Below are positions 35,512 through 47,330 of a stretch of DNA of 64,000 nt, in pieces (within the stretch, counting starts at the first letter, position 1; each line of letters opens with the position of its first letter). Below the pieces are notes generated by a model. The model was not told where the DNA came from and did not search any database. It saw nothing but the letters and a program-made list of their open reading frames with translations. Source of the DNA: Triglochin maritima (taxonomy: Eukaryota > Streptophyta > Magnoliopsida > Alismatales > Juncaginaceae); assembly GCA_963682175.1 (NCBI GenBank), contig OY821771.1, forward strand, positions 28,230,201 through 28,294,200, given 5' to 3'. A program made the translations under genes and the position numbers.

Positions 35512-36963
35512 TTCTACAAAATAAATTATATGGGATTTAATGTCAATTTTACGTTTTAAAAAACAATACCGCAAATAAAAATTTGTCCATAAATGCAGAA
35601 ATCCAAGATCCTATCAATTATAACATAAACTAGCTAAGGGCTATCGGATATATTATAAAATCAAGGTAAGAAAACATTTTTCTAATCATAACCATTTCGA
35701 AATATCGCAACATTTGCATTTTCAAACTCTTATGATTCTTGTCGTTTTAATTAGGAGGGAATTTGACCAACCCTCATAAGAAAAACTCTCTTTCTCAAAA
35801 CCGAGATACGTTTATCCATGGTATTGTTTATCCATTTCATTTGGTACGAGATACGTTTATCCATGGTATTCACAAACAAATATACTCGGTGTCCACTAAG
35901 AGTGAATCGCACCTCGTACATCTATTCGTGGCACAACAATAGACAACCTTATATCTCCCACTATTCCCAAAGATGGAGGAAGCTATCTCCTACTATAGGG
36001 CGAGCAGAATATCCCTCGATCGATGATTGCTAGTGGATGAAATTAGAAAGAAAGATACTCTTAATTTTTGGTTGGACAATTTAAACATTTATATGTGATT
36101 TTAGAATTTAGGTGATCATGCATATTTATCATCTATACACATCCTAACATTCATCCATACAATCACATATATATCAAGCACACAAACATAAATAAATCCA
36201 TTCACACAAACATTGCGTGAGTTTATATGTTCCCGCGGGCCTTGATCCTTGCACTTCTTCAGCGTCTTCCTCTTGCACCATGGATGTTGATATTGCAAAA
36301 ATATAAACATGCATCTCTCAATTTTGAAAATTGTCTAGTGCAAGTCCTATGTAAAAATCCTCTCATATGCATGCATATACATAGAAATAAAAATTGTCTT
36401 TTACATACATAAGCCCCTGTGATTGAATAATAATAATATACACATTCATTCATTCATTCACACATGGCTTCGATGGAACATATAAACTCACATATCCCTC
36501 ATTAGAGAACTCGAGCAACGCATGTACATACACTATATATTACTCGATTTAGTTTATCATGCATCTCTAAATCAAACAATTCTAAAATCATTTGAAATCC
36601 ATTTAAAAATGATTTTATGCATCCATAGTTCAATTCATAAAATATTTGAACCGCTGTTTATCCAATTTCTAAAATTAAACGTTTAAAGAAAGATAAACAT
36701 ATGCCTTTTTCGTTTTGTTGATTCCTTATAAAATAATCATTTAATTAAAATGAAAATTCTATAAATCAGACAAAGTCTAAATCTTAATTCTAACATTCAC
36801 ATGATGTGTTTTAAAACATTTAAAACTATCAAAAGAATCAATTAGAATTAAATCAACAAAACTATCGAAAACTCGAAAAAGACATAAAACATGAATTGGT
36901 TTGATTGTAGATGGTAAACTAAAATTAATTATATAGTCTAATTGTCGAAAATATGAACTAAAA
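35512..36963 (-). other. copia 5' leader, untranslated
   Basis: About 1.45 kb between primer site and gag ATG, without a coding frame. It includes a partial duplication around gagatacgtttatccatgg (35,800-35,865) and AT-rich stretches. The homologous leader at 3,833-4,745 is shorter because its distal part is missing. Confidence 0.75.
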
Positions 36964-36976
36964 GTTCCGATACCAC
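36964..36976 (-). other. Primer binding site, initiator Met tRNA type
   Basis: One base inside the 5' LTR the minus strand reads TGGTATCGGAAC. It resembles the plant copia site TGGTATCAGAGC, complementary to the 3' end of initiator methionine tRNA, with two or three mismatches. Confidence 0.85.
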
Positions 36977-39140
36977 TGTAGGATTTCGTGTTCCTATGTA
37001 TGTATATATTTTAAAATTTTAATATAACATACAAGATCGATTTTCATATTTTCAGCAATTTTATGTACATCTATTTGTGTTTTACTCTAATAACATGCAA
37101 CCTACATTTATTAAAATAATCCACAAAGATAGAATCATACCTAATGGTTCTCTAAAACCTTTTTGATGATCCGGAGTCGCGTTGCCCGTTGAATCGTCCA
37201 CGGAATTGCCTCCGAGTGTTCACCAAACTCTAAACAAAGTTAGAGAGAAAGGAGCTAGCCAATCAATCTCTAACAAGGTTTAGAATCAAGTTAATTACCC
37301 CTCTTTAAGCTCCTGAGAATCTTATCTCCAAAACTTAAATTTACTAAGAGATTTTCGTGGTGATTAGGGAGAGATTAATGAGAGAGAATTTTGCATTAGT
37401 ATTAAAATAGGTAGGAATAGGTGCCCTTTTATAGGCTCCCAAAACATCATTATCAAGAGCTATTATTTAGCCATGATCCCTTGTTTTTCTCTCCTAAAAT
37501 TAATCTCTAAATTCCACATAATCACCCACAAAACGTTTTAATTAAATCTGGAATTATTCCACCCATGATTTAATTAATCTCTTAATAATTTAGGCACAAT
37601 CATTCTTGTTCGGTAGACCGAGAATTATTCTGTCAACCGAACCATTCGGTTATAACACGTGTTCGGTGCACCGTGAGCTATACGGTCGACCGAATCCGTA
37701 TGAGAAAAATTCCCTGGAAGAATTCGGACGAACCACGTCTTTTAATCGGTCTACCGTTGACCCACCAAAATCGCTCCTGGGACATAGTTATCGGATGACC
37801 GGGTCACCTTCGATCTACCGAAAATACTACTTCTCGGTTGACCTTGCACACTCGGTTAACCGAACCCGATTGTCCAAGCACTCCAGACAATTTCGGTCAA
37901 CCAATTGCGCTTACCCGTTCCATATTCGGTTAACCGATCCAAAGATACCCCGGTCGACCGAACCATGAACGGTTCACCGTGTTTGACCCCGATTTTACCT
38001 TTGTCAAATTTTGGATTTATTTCCAACAAAATTTGATCTTTTGGGGTTTTTAGCAATTCACATCCTATATATATCATCATATGTAATATTAAACTATTAC
38101 ACCCCATAATATATACCTCCTAGGAATTTATTATGATTCTAATTATGTCAATTCTCATGACATATTGATTTTAATTAATTCACCACATGTGTCTTATTTT
38201 CACATGAAACCCGACACATCATATGAACTTAAAATCAACCTCTTGTTTCCAAGTTTTGTTGTGTGACCTATAGGAGGATCTAAGCCAAATTGGCAGTGAT
38301 ATTAAACACTTAATATCTCAAACTATAAGCCGTATCTAGCTATACATTATAGTTACCCAATTAGCATAGATGTCTTTGTTCCACCCGAACCAAAACATGA
38401 TCCATTTAGTGATGTAAGTGCACCACTTGTGTCCATCCCTTGCCTCATGATATTAATAATATATACAAAGTAGAAATGTGTCACCTTTGTATTATATTCA
38501 TTTCTTGATCTCTCTAAGCTAATTATAACTATGTGACTTAACTCAAGTCACATTGTGCACATTATAATTTTGCTTTATCAAGGGACCCACTAATATCATC
38601 ACTCAATTAAGAGGGCAATGATAATCGTTTGACTAGCTATCTTTTCCAGCACAAGTCATGTTCAACCAACTATTGCCGTTATCACTACACTCATTGGTAG
38701 CTTTTGACAATAATCAAATTAAACACTTCTTGAGTGAAAAGATATAAGTCTCATATCTTAGGATCCAAGACACAGTAAAACATTAATGACACGAAACACA
38801 ATTCCATAATGTTTTACTTGTTAGGTCTATTCAATATATAAAAGTAATCTTTTCCTCTTTTATATACTCATGTCGTCAATTATTTGTAGAGCTACAACAA
38901 TCGATGACCAACACGACAATCTTATCTCGGTAATTAATGTTCCATGTTAACTACCATGATTGTGAATAACTTTTGATTTATGTAAACCATTATCTTTTAG
39001 AGCTCTACGGTTAAGGACCAAGCGCCTCTTCCTTAACACTTCCAAAAGACGAATACTATAATCAAGGAACAAAATGTTTGTACATTCAATTCATAATAAT
39101 TGACATATAAAAGTAAAACTTTTAGAACACATTCCTTTTA
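36977..39140 (-). repeat. 5' LTR of the complete copia element
   Basis: 2,164 bp, homologous to 29,146-31,318 along its full length. The outer end is TTTTA where the other LTR has TTTCA, a single transition at the terminal CA. The TATA box is near 37,430 and the CGGTNNACCG array lies at 37,607-37,980. Confidence 0.93.
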
Positions 39141-39145
39141 TGGGG

Positions 39146-39900
39146 AACCTTTCCAATGACTCAACATGGGTGCTAGGCTTCATTATGACTTGGGTATCCC
39201 ATGGGACACGAATGTATCCTATTTTATCAGAAATGGGGAATGGAATCTCCCACTACCAAGGTCGCGTAATATGGAGGACTTGCGGTCTAAGATTTTGGAG
39301 ATTAAAATTTGTGGAGGAGAAGACGAGCCTAGAACGGTGGCGGGAAGGGATGAGAAGTTCATGATAAAGGAGGCGTGGGGTTGGGTCAAACCCCATGGAA
39401 CGTGCGTGGCTTGGGCCAAGGTGGTATGGCACAAATACCACGTCACAAAACATGCAATTACAGCTTGGAAGGCTATGAGGGGCCGGCTAGTCACGAAGAA
39501 ACTTATGCGACAAAGAGGTGCCCACCATGACCCGTTTTGTGTCCTTTGCAACAAGGAGGAAGAAGACATTTCACATCTTTTTTGGGGTTGTGTGTTCACG
39601 AGGCAAGTGTAGGAAGAAGTTTTACAGAAGTTTGGGTTAAGTAGCGGAATTGCTAGGGATCTTGAACGTGAAGCTAGTAGGATCCAAGGAACCAATGGGA
39701 GCCAAATAAGAAGGGTGGCGTGCAAATGGGCTTTAAATGCAACAATTTATAAGTGTTGGCAAGAGAGGAACCGACAGATTTTTGAGGAAGAGAAGAGGAG
39801 GCCGGAGGAGGTATTTGCGCTAGTGAAAGACTCAATTCGGGTCATGGGTGCACGGATTCAAGAGCTTCCAAAGGATGTGGAGAAGATGCGAGAATTCTAG
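39146..39900 (+). pseudogene. LINE C-terminal zinc-binding segment
   Basis: Frame 39,166-39,612, then the same frame after one stop to 39,900. It contains the zf-RVT domain of plant L1 ORF2 with Cys and His ligands (CVLCNKEEEDISHLFWGC), then CKWALNATIYKCWQERN, the conserved WxERN motif near the ORF2 end. A stop at 39,898-39,900 is a plausible natural end. The downstream 200 bases look like the LINE 3' untranslated region. Confidence 0.88.
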
Positions 39901-40127
39901 GAAGAATGGAGCTGAACTCAAGATACGTTAAAAGAAATATAGGAGCATACGAGTATACTTGTTTGTAATACAACTTAGCGTAGTGTGTATGGGGATGTAT
40001 TCCAGGAAGGAAGCCGTCTTATACACATAGTATAACCCGCATACTTTCTTTTTCAGTTTTGTAGGTTGTACAAAACTTTTACATAATAATTTCGAGGCTA
40101 AGCATCCTTTTTTGCCTTGCAAAAAAG

Positions 40128-40853
40128 AAGGAGATGGAGAAGGAGAAGAGAGAGATAAGGAGAAGGAGAGAGCGAGAGAGAAGGCGAAGGAGATGCCGAG
40201 TGTTAGAAAGAGTGAAGAAGCAGAGAGAGACGCAGAATGAGAGAGGAGGAAAGAGGCAAGAAGGAGAGGGAAGAGAGAGTGAAGGAGAAGGAGAGTGGTG
40301 GAGAGAAAAGGAGGAGAGAGAAGGAGAGATCGACTGAGGAGGGAGACGGGGATGGAGGAGAAGGAGAGGAGAGAGAAGGAAATGGGTAAACAAGGAGAGA
40401 GGGAAGAAGATGAGAGAAGGAGATGGAGAGAGAGCTAGAATGAGAAGGAGAGAGAGGAGAGGTGGACAGTGGGAGAGAGTGAGAAGGGCAAGGAGAGGGA
40501 CAGAGGAGACATGGAGAAGGACAAGTAGAGAGAACAATAGAGAAGGAGAGAGAAGGAGTTGGAAGGGAGAAGGAGAGAGATAAGGAGGGAGTGAAACGGA
40601 GAAGGAGAGAGTGAATAAGAACAAGAAGAAGATACAAGAGAGAGAAAAGGAGACCTCGATTTAAAGAAATGGAGGGAGAGAAAGTGAAGGAGAGTAGAAG
40701 AAGCAGAGGGAGGGAGGAGAGGAAGAGGGAGAAAGAGTGAGAGAAGGGGAGAAGAAGAAGTAGAGGGAGGGAGGGAGGAGAGGGAGAGGGAGAAAGAGTG
40801 AGAGAAGGGGAGAGAGAGTCCGTAAGTGAGCTAGATGGAGAAAGACAAGGAGA

Positions 40854-40911
<58 letters not shown>

Positions 40912-42165
40912 AGGAGACTGGAAGGGAGGGAGAAAAGGAAAGATAGAGAGAAGAAGTAGAGATCAGTGGTAAGAAGACAGAGAAATAGAGAGAAGGAGAG
41001 AGAAAGAGAAAGAGAGAAGGAGAACGAGAAAGGAGAAGGGGAAGGGAGAGATAGAGAGACTAAGAGAGAGGAGAGAGATAAGGGGGAGAACGAGAGGAGT
41101 GAGAGAGAGTGAAGGTGACGGAGAGGAAAAAAAGGAGGAGGAGAGATAAGGACAAGTGAAAGCTGAAGGAGAGAGATGAGAGAGAGAAGGGGAGAGAGAG
41201 GAGGAAGCAAACGAGGGAGAAAAAGGTGAGAGAAGAAAAAGGAGATGAGAAGGAGAACAAGAGAGAGGAGAAGGAGAACGACAGTGAGAAGAATAAGAAC
41301 ACAGAGAGAAAAGGGAAGGGGAGAGTGGAGAGAAGATAATAATAGAAAGAAGGACAAGGGGAGTGAGAGGGGAGGAGAGCGAGAAGGAGAAGGAGAGGAA
41401 GAGAGGAGAGGGGAGGAAGGAGAGAGAGAAGAAGGATAGTGAGAGAGTAAGATAAAGTAGGAGAGGAGGGGAGAGAGAGAAGGACAAGGAGAGAGAAGTA
41501 AAGGAAGATGGAGGAGAGAGAAGGAGACGAAGAGAGAGAAGGAGTGGAGATGGGAAGGAAATAGAGAGAGAGAGAGAGAAGCAAGAGGAGAACAAGAGAG
41601 AGAAAGGGAAGGCAAGTGAGAGAGAGAGGGAGATACAATAAGATGAGAGAAATGGAGAAGGAAAATGGGAAAGAGAAGGAGAGGGATTGAAGTATAGGAG
41701 AAGGAGAGAGACGCAAGGAGATTGAAGACGAAGAGTGAAGGATAAGGAAAGAGAAGATAGAAGGGAAGAGAGATGAGTGAGAAAGAGGGGAGAGAATGAG
41801 AGAAGGAAATGGAAGGGGAGAGAAGGAATGATAAGAATAGAGAAAGAAGTAGAAGGAGGAGAGAGATAAAGATAAGAGAGAATGAGAGGGAAAAGGAGCG
41901 AGAGAAGGAGAAGGAGGGACAACAGGGAAGGAGAAACAGAAGGAGGAGGAGAGATATGGAAGAGAGAGGGAAGAGAGTGAAAGAGGCGAGAGAGAGAAGG
42001 AAACGAATAGAGAGAATCAGAGTGAGAGAAAGAGAAGTAGAAATAGAAAGAATAGGATAAGGAGAGATAGTGAAGAAGAGAGACAAGAGACACAGAGAAA
42101 GAAAGAGGAGGAGGGAGAGGGAGAGGGACGGAGCAAGAGAGATGAGGATTTGTTGGCTGAGCTAG
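40128..42165. repeat. 2 kb purine tract (GGAGAA/GAGAGA)
   Basis: The plus strand is almost entirely A and G over about 2 kb, a degenerate mix of gagaga, ggagaa and gaagg words, with a pure (AG)n core at about 40,857-40,902. The long Ser/Leu/Pro frames on the minus strand come from the CT-rich complement and are not genes. It begins about 30 bases after the LINE tail. Confidence 0.95.
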
Positions 42166-42369
42166 AGAATCGGAACGAGGAAACCACGGGGAATATACTT
42201 ACACTAGTAAGTCAGAGAAGGAGAGTGAAACTCTATTTTCAATAACATGGCATCATATGAAAATGCACGTCTCTCTATCCATGTTACATAGTAACATGGC
42301 ATGATATGAAAATGCAATATATCACAACTGTGACTGTCCAACTGGGTTCCCAGAACCTCTCTCCCAACA
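42166..42369. other. Spacer with a duplicated 22-mer
   Basis: The words aacatggcatcatatgaaaatg (42,244) and aacatggcatgatatgaaaatg (42,293) are near-identical direct repeats 49 bases apart. Nothing else is recognised. Confidence 0.6.
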
Positions 42370-42954
42370 ACAACTGACCTAAGGAGGAGAAAAAGGAAGA
42401 AGAGAAATGGAAGAGTTATAAGTTTATTTATAGCAGGTTAGAAGGTCTGAATTAATCTGGGCGCAATAGAATGACTGCAAATCGGATATGGATGTTCCAT
42501 AAATTCAAGTGTCTGTCACTTAACTATATTCTACACTAGCCAATTTGGCTCCTCTATTGGTGGATGTTTTGGGTCTAATAGGCCCCAAATTTCAACAGCA
42601 GACTAAGTTCACTAATTGAGCACGTAGGGTGCACCCTGATGTATTGATTTGAGCCCTTTAGGTCTGAATTGTAGAATTTCTACACAGACTCTTGAGATTA
42701 TGGACTTTTCATAACCAATATATTTTCTTTACAATCAGGTTCCTCTAGGTTTGCAATCAGGTCCTTGGCCATTACAAACAAGTCAAAAAAGCTTCCAAAT
42801 CAGTCCTTTTTCTCGCATTTGAGTCACTTTGCTTTATTTCTCTTCTTTATTACCTAAACCTTGAAATGCATGAAACAACAACCCAAGTAGCACAAATATT
42901 GGATAAAATAAAGAATATATAGCATAAATGCACTATATGATATGTTACTAATCA
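42370..42954 (-). repeat. Partial Athila-like LTR
   Basis: Its right end (gatatgttactaatca) is the same as the end of the LTR at 43,799-45,309, and neighbouring phrases match (acccaagtagcacaaatat against cccgagtaacacaaatat). Only the first roughly 585 bases in LTR sense are present; the rest is absent. Confidence 0.6.
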
Positions 42955-42959
42955 ACCTT

Positions 42960-43662
42960 TGAACGATCGACTTGTTTAGGCTTTCTTTCTACAATTCACT
43001 TAAGTGTGCACAAATAGTCGGGATGAAAGGTACCAGACAGTTGACCATTGGGTACCCGACCAGTAGATCACTTTTGCTCTTTTTTGTCGGTTGCTTCATT
43101 ATCACTTTTGTCTTTTGCCAAATAGTTATATCCTCGTTAAGCCTGTATATAAGGGCTTTAGACCCTAATTAGAGGGTCCATTGCAATCCAAAGCTCTCAC
43201 ACACATAAGAGATCCAAAAATCACTTTCACTCACTTGTGCTTCAACTTTAGCTCTACCACTTGAAGTCTCCACTGCCCAATCCTTGCAAATGCTCAGGTT
43301 AGACTCCAAATTCAGTCTTGAAGGTTGTAGCTCCAGGTTGACACAATCTCCCGAGTTGTGGGAGAGGTTTCAAGCTTTGGTAGTGTCCATGGCTTGTTGG
43401 TGTACAATGCTTGATCCAGCCTGGGACTTGGATCGGTTAACGAAGATGCAAGCAAGGCTCATAGTTCGATTGGGGCTTGTAAGAAATGACTAGGACCACG
43501 TAAGGCAGCCGAACCTCTATATATATCATAGTATCATTTGTGGTTTGCTTTCCTCTCCTCTATTACATTTTTTATTGTCATTGCAATCACATAGTCTATT
43601 CACCCCCTCTTGACCTCTATTAAGGCCATTAGATGCTACAGATTTTTCTCCAAAGGTGCTTC
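42960..43662 (+). repeat. LTR-like fragment with TATA, inside gypsy remnant
   Basis: A TATA-like ctgtatataaggg (43,146) is followed by a transcribed-looking stretch and then a segment typical of plant copia LTR ends (atagtctattcaccccctcttgacc, near 43,590). It replaces most of the internal region of the surrounding gypsy element. No LTR terminus or target duplication is certain. Confidence 0.4.
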
Positions 43663-43774
43663 AATTTGCACAATGGGCTCCACTGAGTGTCCTGAATCCC
43701 CTAGCCACACGCAAAACTAATAAAAGGTGAAAATCGATCGAAACGGGTGAAAAAAATCTCAGGACAGAGCGACG

Positions 43775-43792
43775 TTCCCGGCAGCGACACCA
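43775..43792 (-). other. Primer binding site of gypsy element
   Basis: The minus strand reads TGGTGTCGCTGCCGGGAA a few bases inside the LTR. It matches the TGGCGCCGTTGCCGGGGA-type site of Athila/Tat gypsy elements with a few mismatches. Confidence 0.8.
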
Positions 43793-43798
43793 AAAACT

Positions 43799-45309
43799 TG
43801 ATTGATGTTTCAGTGCAAGTGGACAATATCAGTGAAGACGCGTCAAGTACGGGTTGAGTCCACAGGGAGTTTTGTGTGGGTTATTGTTTATCCCATTGTC
43901 GAATGGGGAGAAAGAGAGTGAGAGATTTTACACTACAAAAAATAATAAATGAAACTACACTAATTGTTATACTAATTTATGAGGTAAAACAATCAAATAA
44001 AACCCCTAGGAGTGGAGGTGAATAAGTCGGGTGTGTGTGAGAGAGTTTCATGCACATTCATTCAAGCATAGGTGTGAACTGTGTGATATACAAGTAGAAG
44101 GTAGTGTCAAACCCAAGTGTACATACACAAATACATGGCATACATGAACACACTGTATTAGCATTAGTTCTAAGGATTAATTTAGACTTGTAAGCATACT
44201 CTAAGTACCTAGTGTGGCCATTAAAGCATCAATTATTCCTAAGTACACACTTAATTCATTCATGTAAACATGCATTAAACCATATGTACAAGCAACCTTA
44301 CGTACCCAAACATAGATCTATGAGCATCAGTTAAGATCCTAGTGTCATTGTTAACCCATCAACATTACATTTAAGCATGATACAAGTATAGATCTATCAC
44401 TAAGGCCAAGGAAATTAAAAGGGTTGCAAACCCATCAACACACAACTATCACCTACATCATCCTCCACCCCGAGGGTGGAACAACTCCCTAATCATCAAA
44501 AATAACATGTAAACATACATAAACATAGAACTCATCAATTAAATCTAAGAAAATGATGAAAGAAATGACAATCTCAAAGTAAACTACAAACTAACATTAC
44601 CATATATAGAAACTCCAAGTTGAAGCAAAGAAAATTTCACAAAAGTTTTCATTCCATTGTCCAAATCAAACTTTTTTCCACTAAAAATGTTTCAAAAATG
44701 GAGGGTGAACCTAGATTAGGGAAGAAGAAGAAGAAGTAGAAGAAGAAGAAAAGGTGGGGTAGGGGTTTCCTTTTATAAAAAACAAGGTTCTCTCCTCCAC
44801 AAGATTACAATGGATGGTTGGGACCAAGAAAAATAGATCTGGACTCATGGAACTGGCTGAGTAACCTATCGCTGAAATCCGGGCTCAAACAAACACACTT
44901 GACTCGCCACTAGCGCATCTAGATTTGCCACTAGCGGGACTGATTTGACCTAGACTAGGGCAAACAACTTAAATATTCATGAAACATACACTCAAATGTC
45001 TTGATATTGTCTGGGATTGGATTTGAACTGCAAAAGATGGATTTGGGCTTCGTTCACGATCGTAATTAAGTGGACATTCATGTTTTCTTACATGTAGGTC
45101 TCTCCCGATTTGTGAACATGTCCTTAGCCTTTGCAAATCGGTCCAAAAGCCTTGCAGAATGTCCTTATAAGTTGCAATTAGGTCTAAATGGCTCTCATTC
45201 CTTTATTTAGTACCTAAAACTTTAAATGTACAAAACAACCCGAGTAACACAAATATGAGGTAAAATAGATGCTATAATATGAATGCAATGTATGATATGT
45301 TACTAATCA
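43799..45309 (-). repeat. Athila-like 5' LTR
   Basis: 1,511 bp, plus-strand start TGATTGATG and end ACTAATCA, so the ends are inverted (TGATT/AATCA). The adjacent primer site identifies it as a 5' LTR on the minus strand. Internal phrases such as aagtacctagtgtggcc and agtggaggtg match the LTR at 13,683-15,074. A (GAA)n stretch lies at about 44,722-44,752. Confidence 0.75.
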
Positions 45310-46379
45310 TGTGTCAATCAACCTTATACTCTCAATGTATCAATTTGCCATTTTGAATTTTAGGAATTCTTTAACAAATCCCTCTATTATTATTTTTATT
45401 TCTTTTGTGTTATTTGTTAAACATAAGGGTGTAATGGGTTGGGTTGTCTTAATTTTGAGTTTAAACCTGAAACCTACTCGACCTAATTGATTCTTGATTA
45501 AACCAGAACCGAACCAAACTTGACCCAATGATGAAACTGAACCAATCCGACCTAGATAATTTGGTTTGGGTCGGTTGAATTTTAGGTTGACCTAAAAAAA
45601 TTAAATTTATGGGATTTATTAGACCTACGTTCCTATTCTTGGTTAGAGAACAAATGGATTGCGCGCAAACAATTGGATTGAGAATATACTTCAAAACAAT
45701 TGAGATAGAACTGTAATTAACAATGAATTTCCAAACAACTTCAATGTTTGATAACAATTAACTTCAATCAAGAATGATTTTCTTTGCTTTTGATTCTAAA
45801 GATGCGAAGGGAGTAGTCATATATTACCAAAACAATTATTTTAAAAGACGAAAAAGAGCTCTCAAAAATATTTATAAATCTCAGGAGGGTGACTGCCCGA
45901 CCGCCCTACCATGCCACCCCTGGTTCCACCTCTACCGTAATCGATATTCACTCGGCGTCATCATTTTCTAGCTCCAGTTTGGAATACAGTCTTGCAGAAA
46001 TTTGGTGCTCAAATAAAACGAATATAATGAAAAGGTTTTATGATTTCAAACATCTGTTGACAGCTCGACACCCCTAGTGGTGATTTGAGATCTAACAAGG
46101 CAAAATTACTACTTGAAATGGAGCAAATTTCCAGAACATATTTGTTAATTAAGTATACATAAATACAATGGGTATATTTTAAAAATTCCCAAATCAAATT
46201 TTTACTTCTATCACACCAAAGTTAACACACTAACAATAAGTTTGCTCAAACACGTAAACTACAACAAACTCCATTACAATAAGCATCAATTCTTTATTAT
46301 TTACAAATCAAATCCATTTCACCATCACACCACTTCTCCACACACATCACCTCTCCAACCTCTTCTAGCAATGTAAGAG
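45310..46379. other. Intergenic, no gene seen
   Basis: AT-rich sequence with short frames only. 45,425-45,600 contains repeated words related to aaccgaacc/gacccaa. I recognise no element. Confidence 0.5.
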
Positions 46380-47330
46380 GGAAACGGAGTAGCCATAGGG
46401 CATATTCATGAAACTACTCCTGTGTTACTCGTTCGGCTGGCCGCCAAGAAGGGCTTTTTTGAGGTCCACATTGAGGATCTGATAAGCCATTCGACATTAC
46501 ACTACCCTGACTACACTGCACACCTCTAATTGAGAGAAAGGAAACGTGATCTCGAGCTGCACATTAACAGGCATTTGGAGGAAGACTTTCTTGCACGACA
46601 GAACTTTTTTCCTGGAATTGATGGGGAGAATAAGAATGCGGTAATGGACGACGAATTGCCGTTTGGAAGACAGGACAGCTCTTCTTAACAAGATCAAGGA
46701 ACGATTAACGCGTGTAATAATGAAAAACTGTCAGTCAGATACAAATCGACTCTGTGGCGGTCATTGGATGCGACTTCGGAAAAGTCTGAGGCAATGGCCG
46801 AATTCCTTCAGTATGCCGATTTGCATTTTGCTTAGCTCCTCAAAGGCTTAAGTTAATCCTTGAGGAATTAACGTATCTTCATGATAACTCCCAAGTCGAC
46901 CAAGTCGTCCCCGTTATGCTTATGCCCTTGGTTGGGGCCCAAAATATCCAGCTTAGCGCAGACAGAACTAAGCTGACAGTGAACATGCAACCGTTCTACA
47001 TAGATGAGGCTTCCAAAGAAGAAAGGGGGATGGTTAATGAAGTTGAGGTGATTAAATTGGCAAAATGGATTTTCCAGGACGATGGTTATGAGATACGAAA
47101 GGAAGATTGGGTTTCCTCTTTACCAAATTGAATGAAGATACGAAAGGAAGACTGGGTTTCCTCTTTACCAAATTGAATGAGAAAATGAAGAATATTATCG
47201 ATGATTTGGAGTCGTTGTTGAAGACATTAAAGGAGGATGACTGGCATATGATGAAACTTGTCTCAGTTCGGAAAGTTTGCAGGGAAGTAGCAGTGCTGAA
47301 GTACCTGAAAGTTGAATGACCTATAACGAA
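46380..47330 (+). pseudogene. Unrecognised gene remnant
   Basis: The stretch has balanced composition and several protein-like frames, but no continuous ORF. 46,860-47,131 is open and reads through PVMLMPLVGAQNIQLS and EVIKLAKWIFQDDGYEIRKEDW. 47,107-47,319 continues in another frame with NIIDDLESLLKTLKEDDW and VSVRKVCREV. A 45 bp in-frame duplication lies at 47,092-47,181. Part of the 3' end recurs, inverted, at about 50,530-50,640. I do not recognise the family. Confidence 0.35.
47092..47181. repeat. 45 bp tandem duplication
   Basis: Units 47,092-47,136 and 47,137-47,181 are identical but for about two bases. 45 is a multiple of three, so a coding frame would not be shifted. Confidence 0.9.

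Larger units (their letters stand above)
29146..39140 (-). mobile_element. Complete Angela-like Ty1/copia retrotransposon
   Basis: A 9,995 bp element with both LTRs, primer site, polypurine tract, gag and complete but frameshifted pol. TGGGG is duplicated at 29,141-29,145 and 39,141-39,145. The first roughly 375 LTR bases differ at about 14 positions (near 4%) by my eye alignment, so the insertion is fairly recent but not new. It lies inside the LINE. The frameshifts make it non-autonomous, though its LTRs and cis sites look complete. Confidence 0.95.
24143..40095 (+). mobile_element. L1-type LINE split by two LTR insertions
   Basis: Three pieces form one ORF2: 24,143-26,658, 28,855-29,145 and 39,146-39,900, with a 3' untranslated tail to about 40,095. 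Together they give about 3.57 kb, or 1,190 residues, near the usual size of plant L1 ORF2. The interruptions are a solo LTR (26,659-28,849) and a complete copia element (29,146-39,140), each with a perfect 5 bp target duplication. Removing each insertion plus one duplication restores the expected LINE reading order. ORF1 was not found. Stops and frameshifts make it inactive. Confidence 0.9.

Noticed and set aside
36964..36976. Possible tRNA gene fragment
   Set aside because: The match to the tRNA 3' end is the retrotransposon primer site beside an LTR; no cloverleaf sequence adjoins it.
40203..42093. Long minus-strand ORFs of 627 and 376 codons made of Ser, Leu, Pro and Phe
   Set aside because: They are the complement of the GGAGAA/GAGA purine tract, which is open in several frames at once. 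Amino-acid composition mirrors the repeat and no domain is present.
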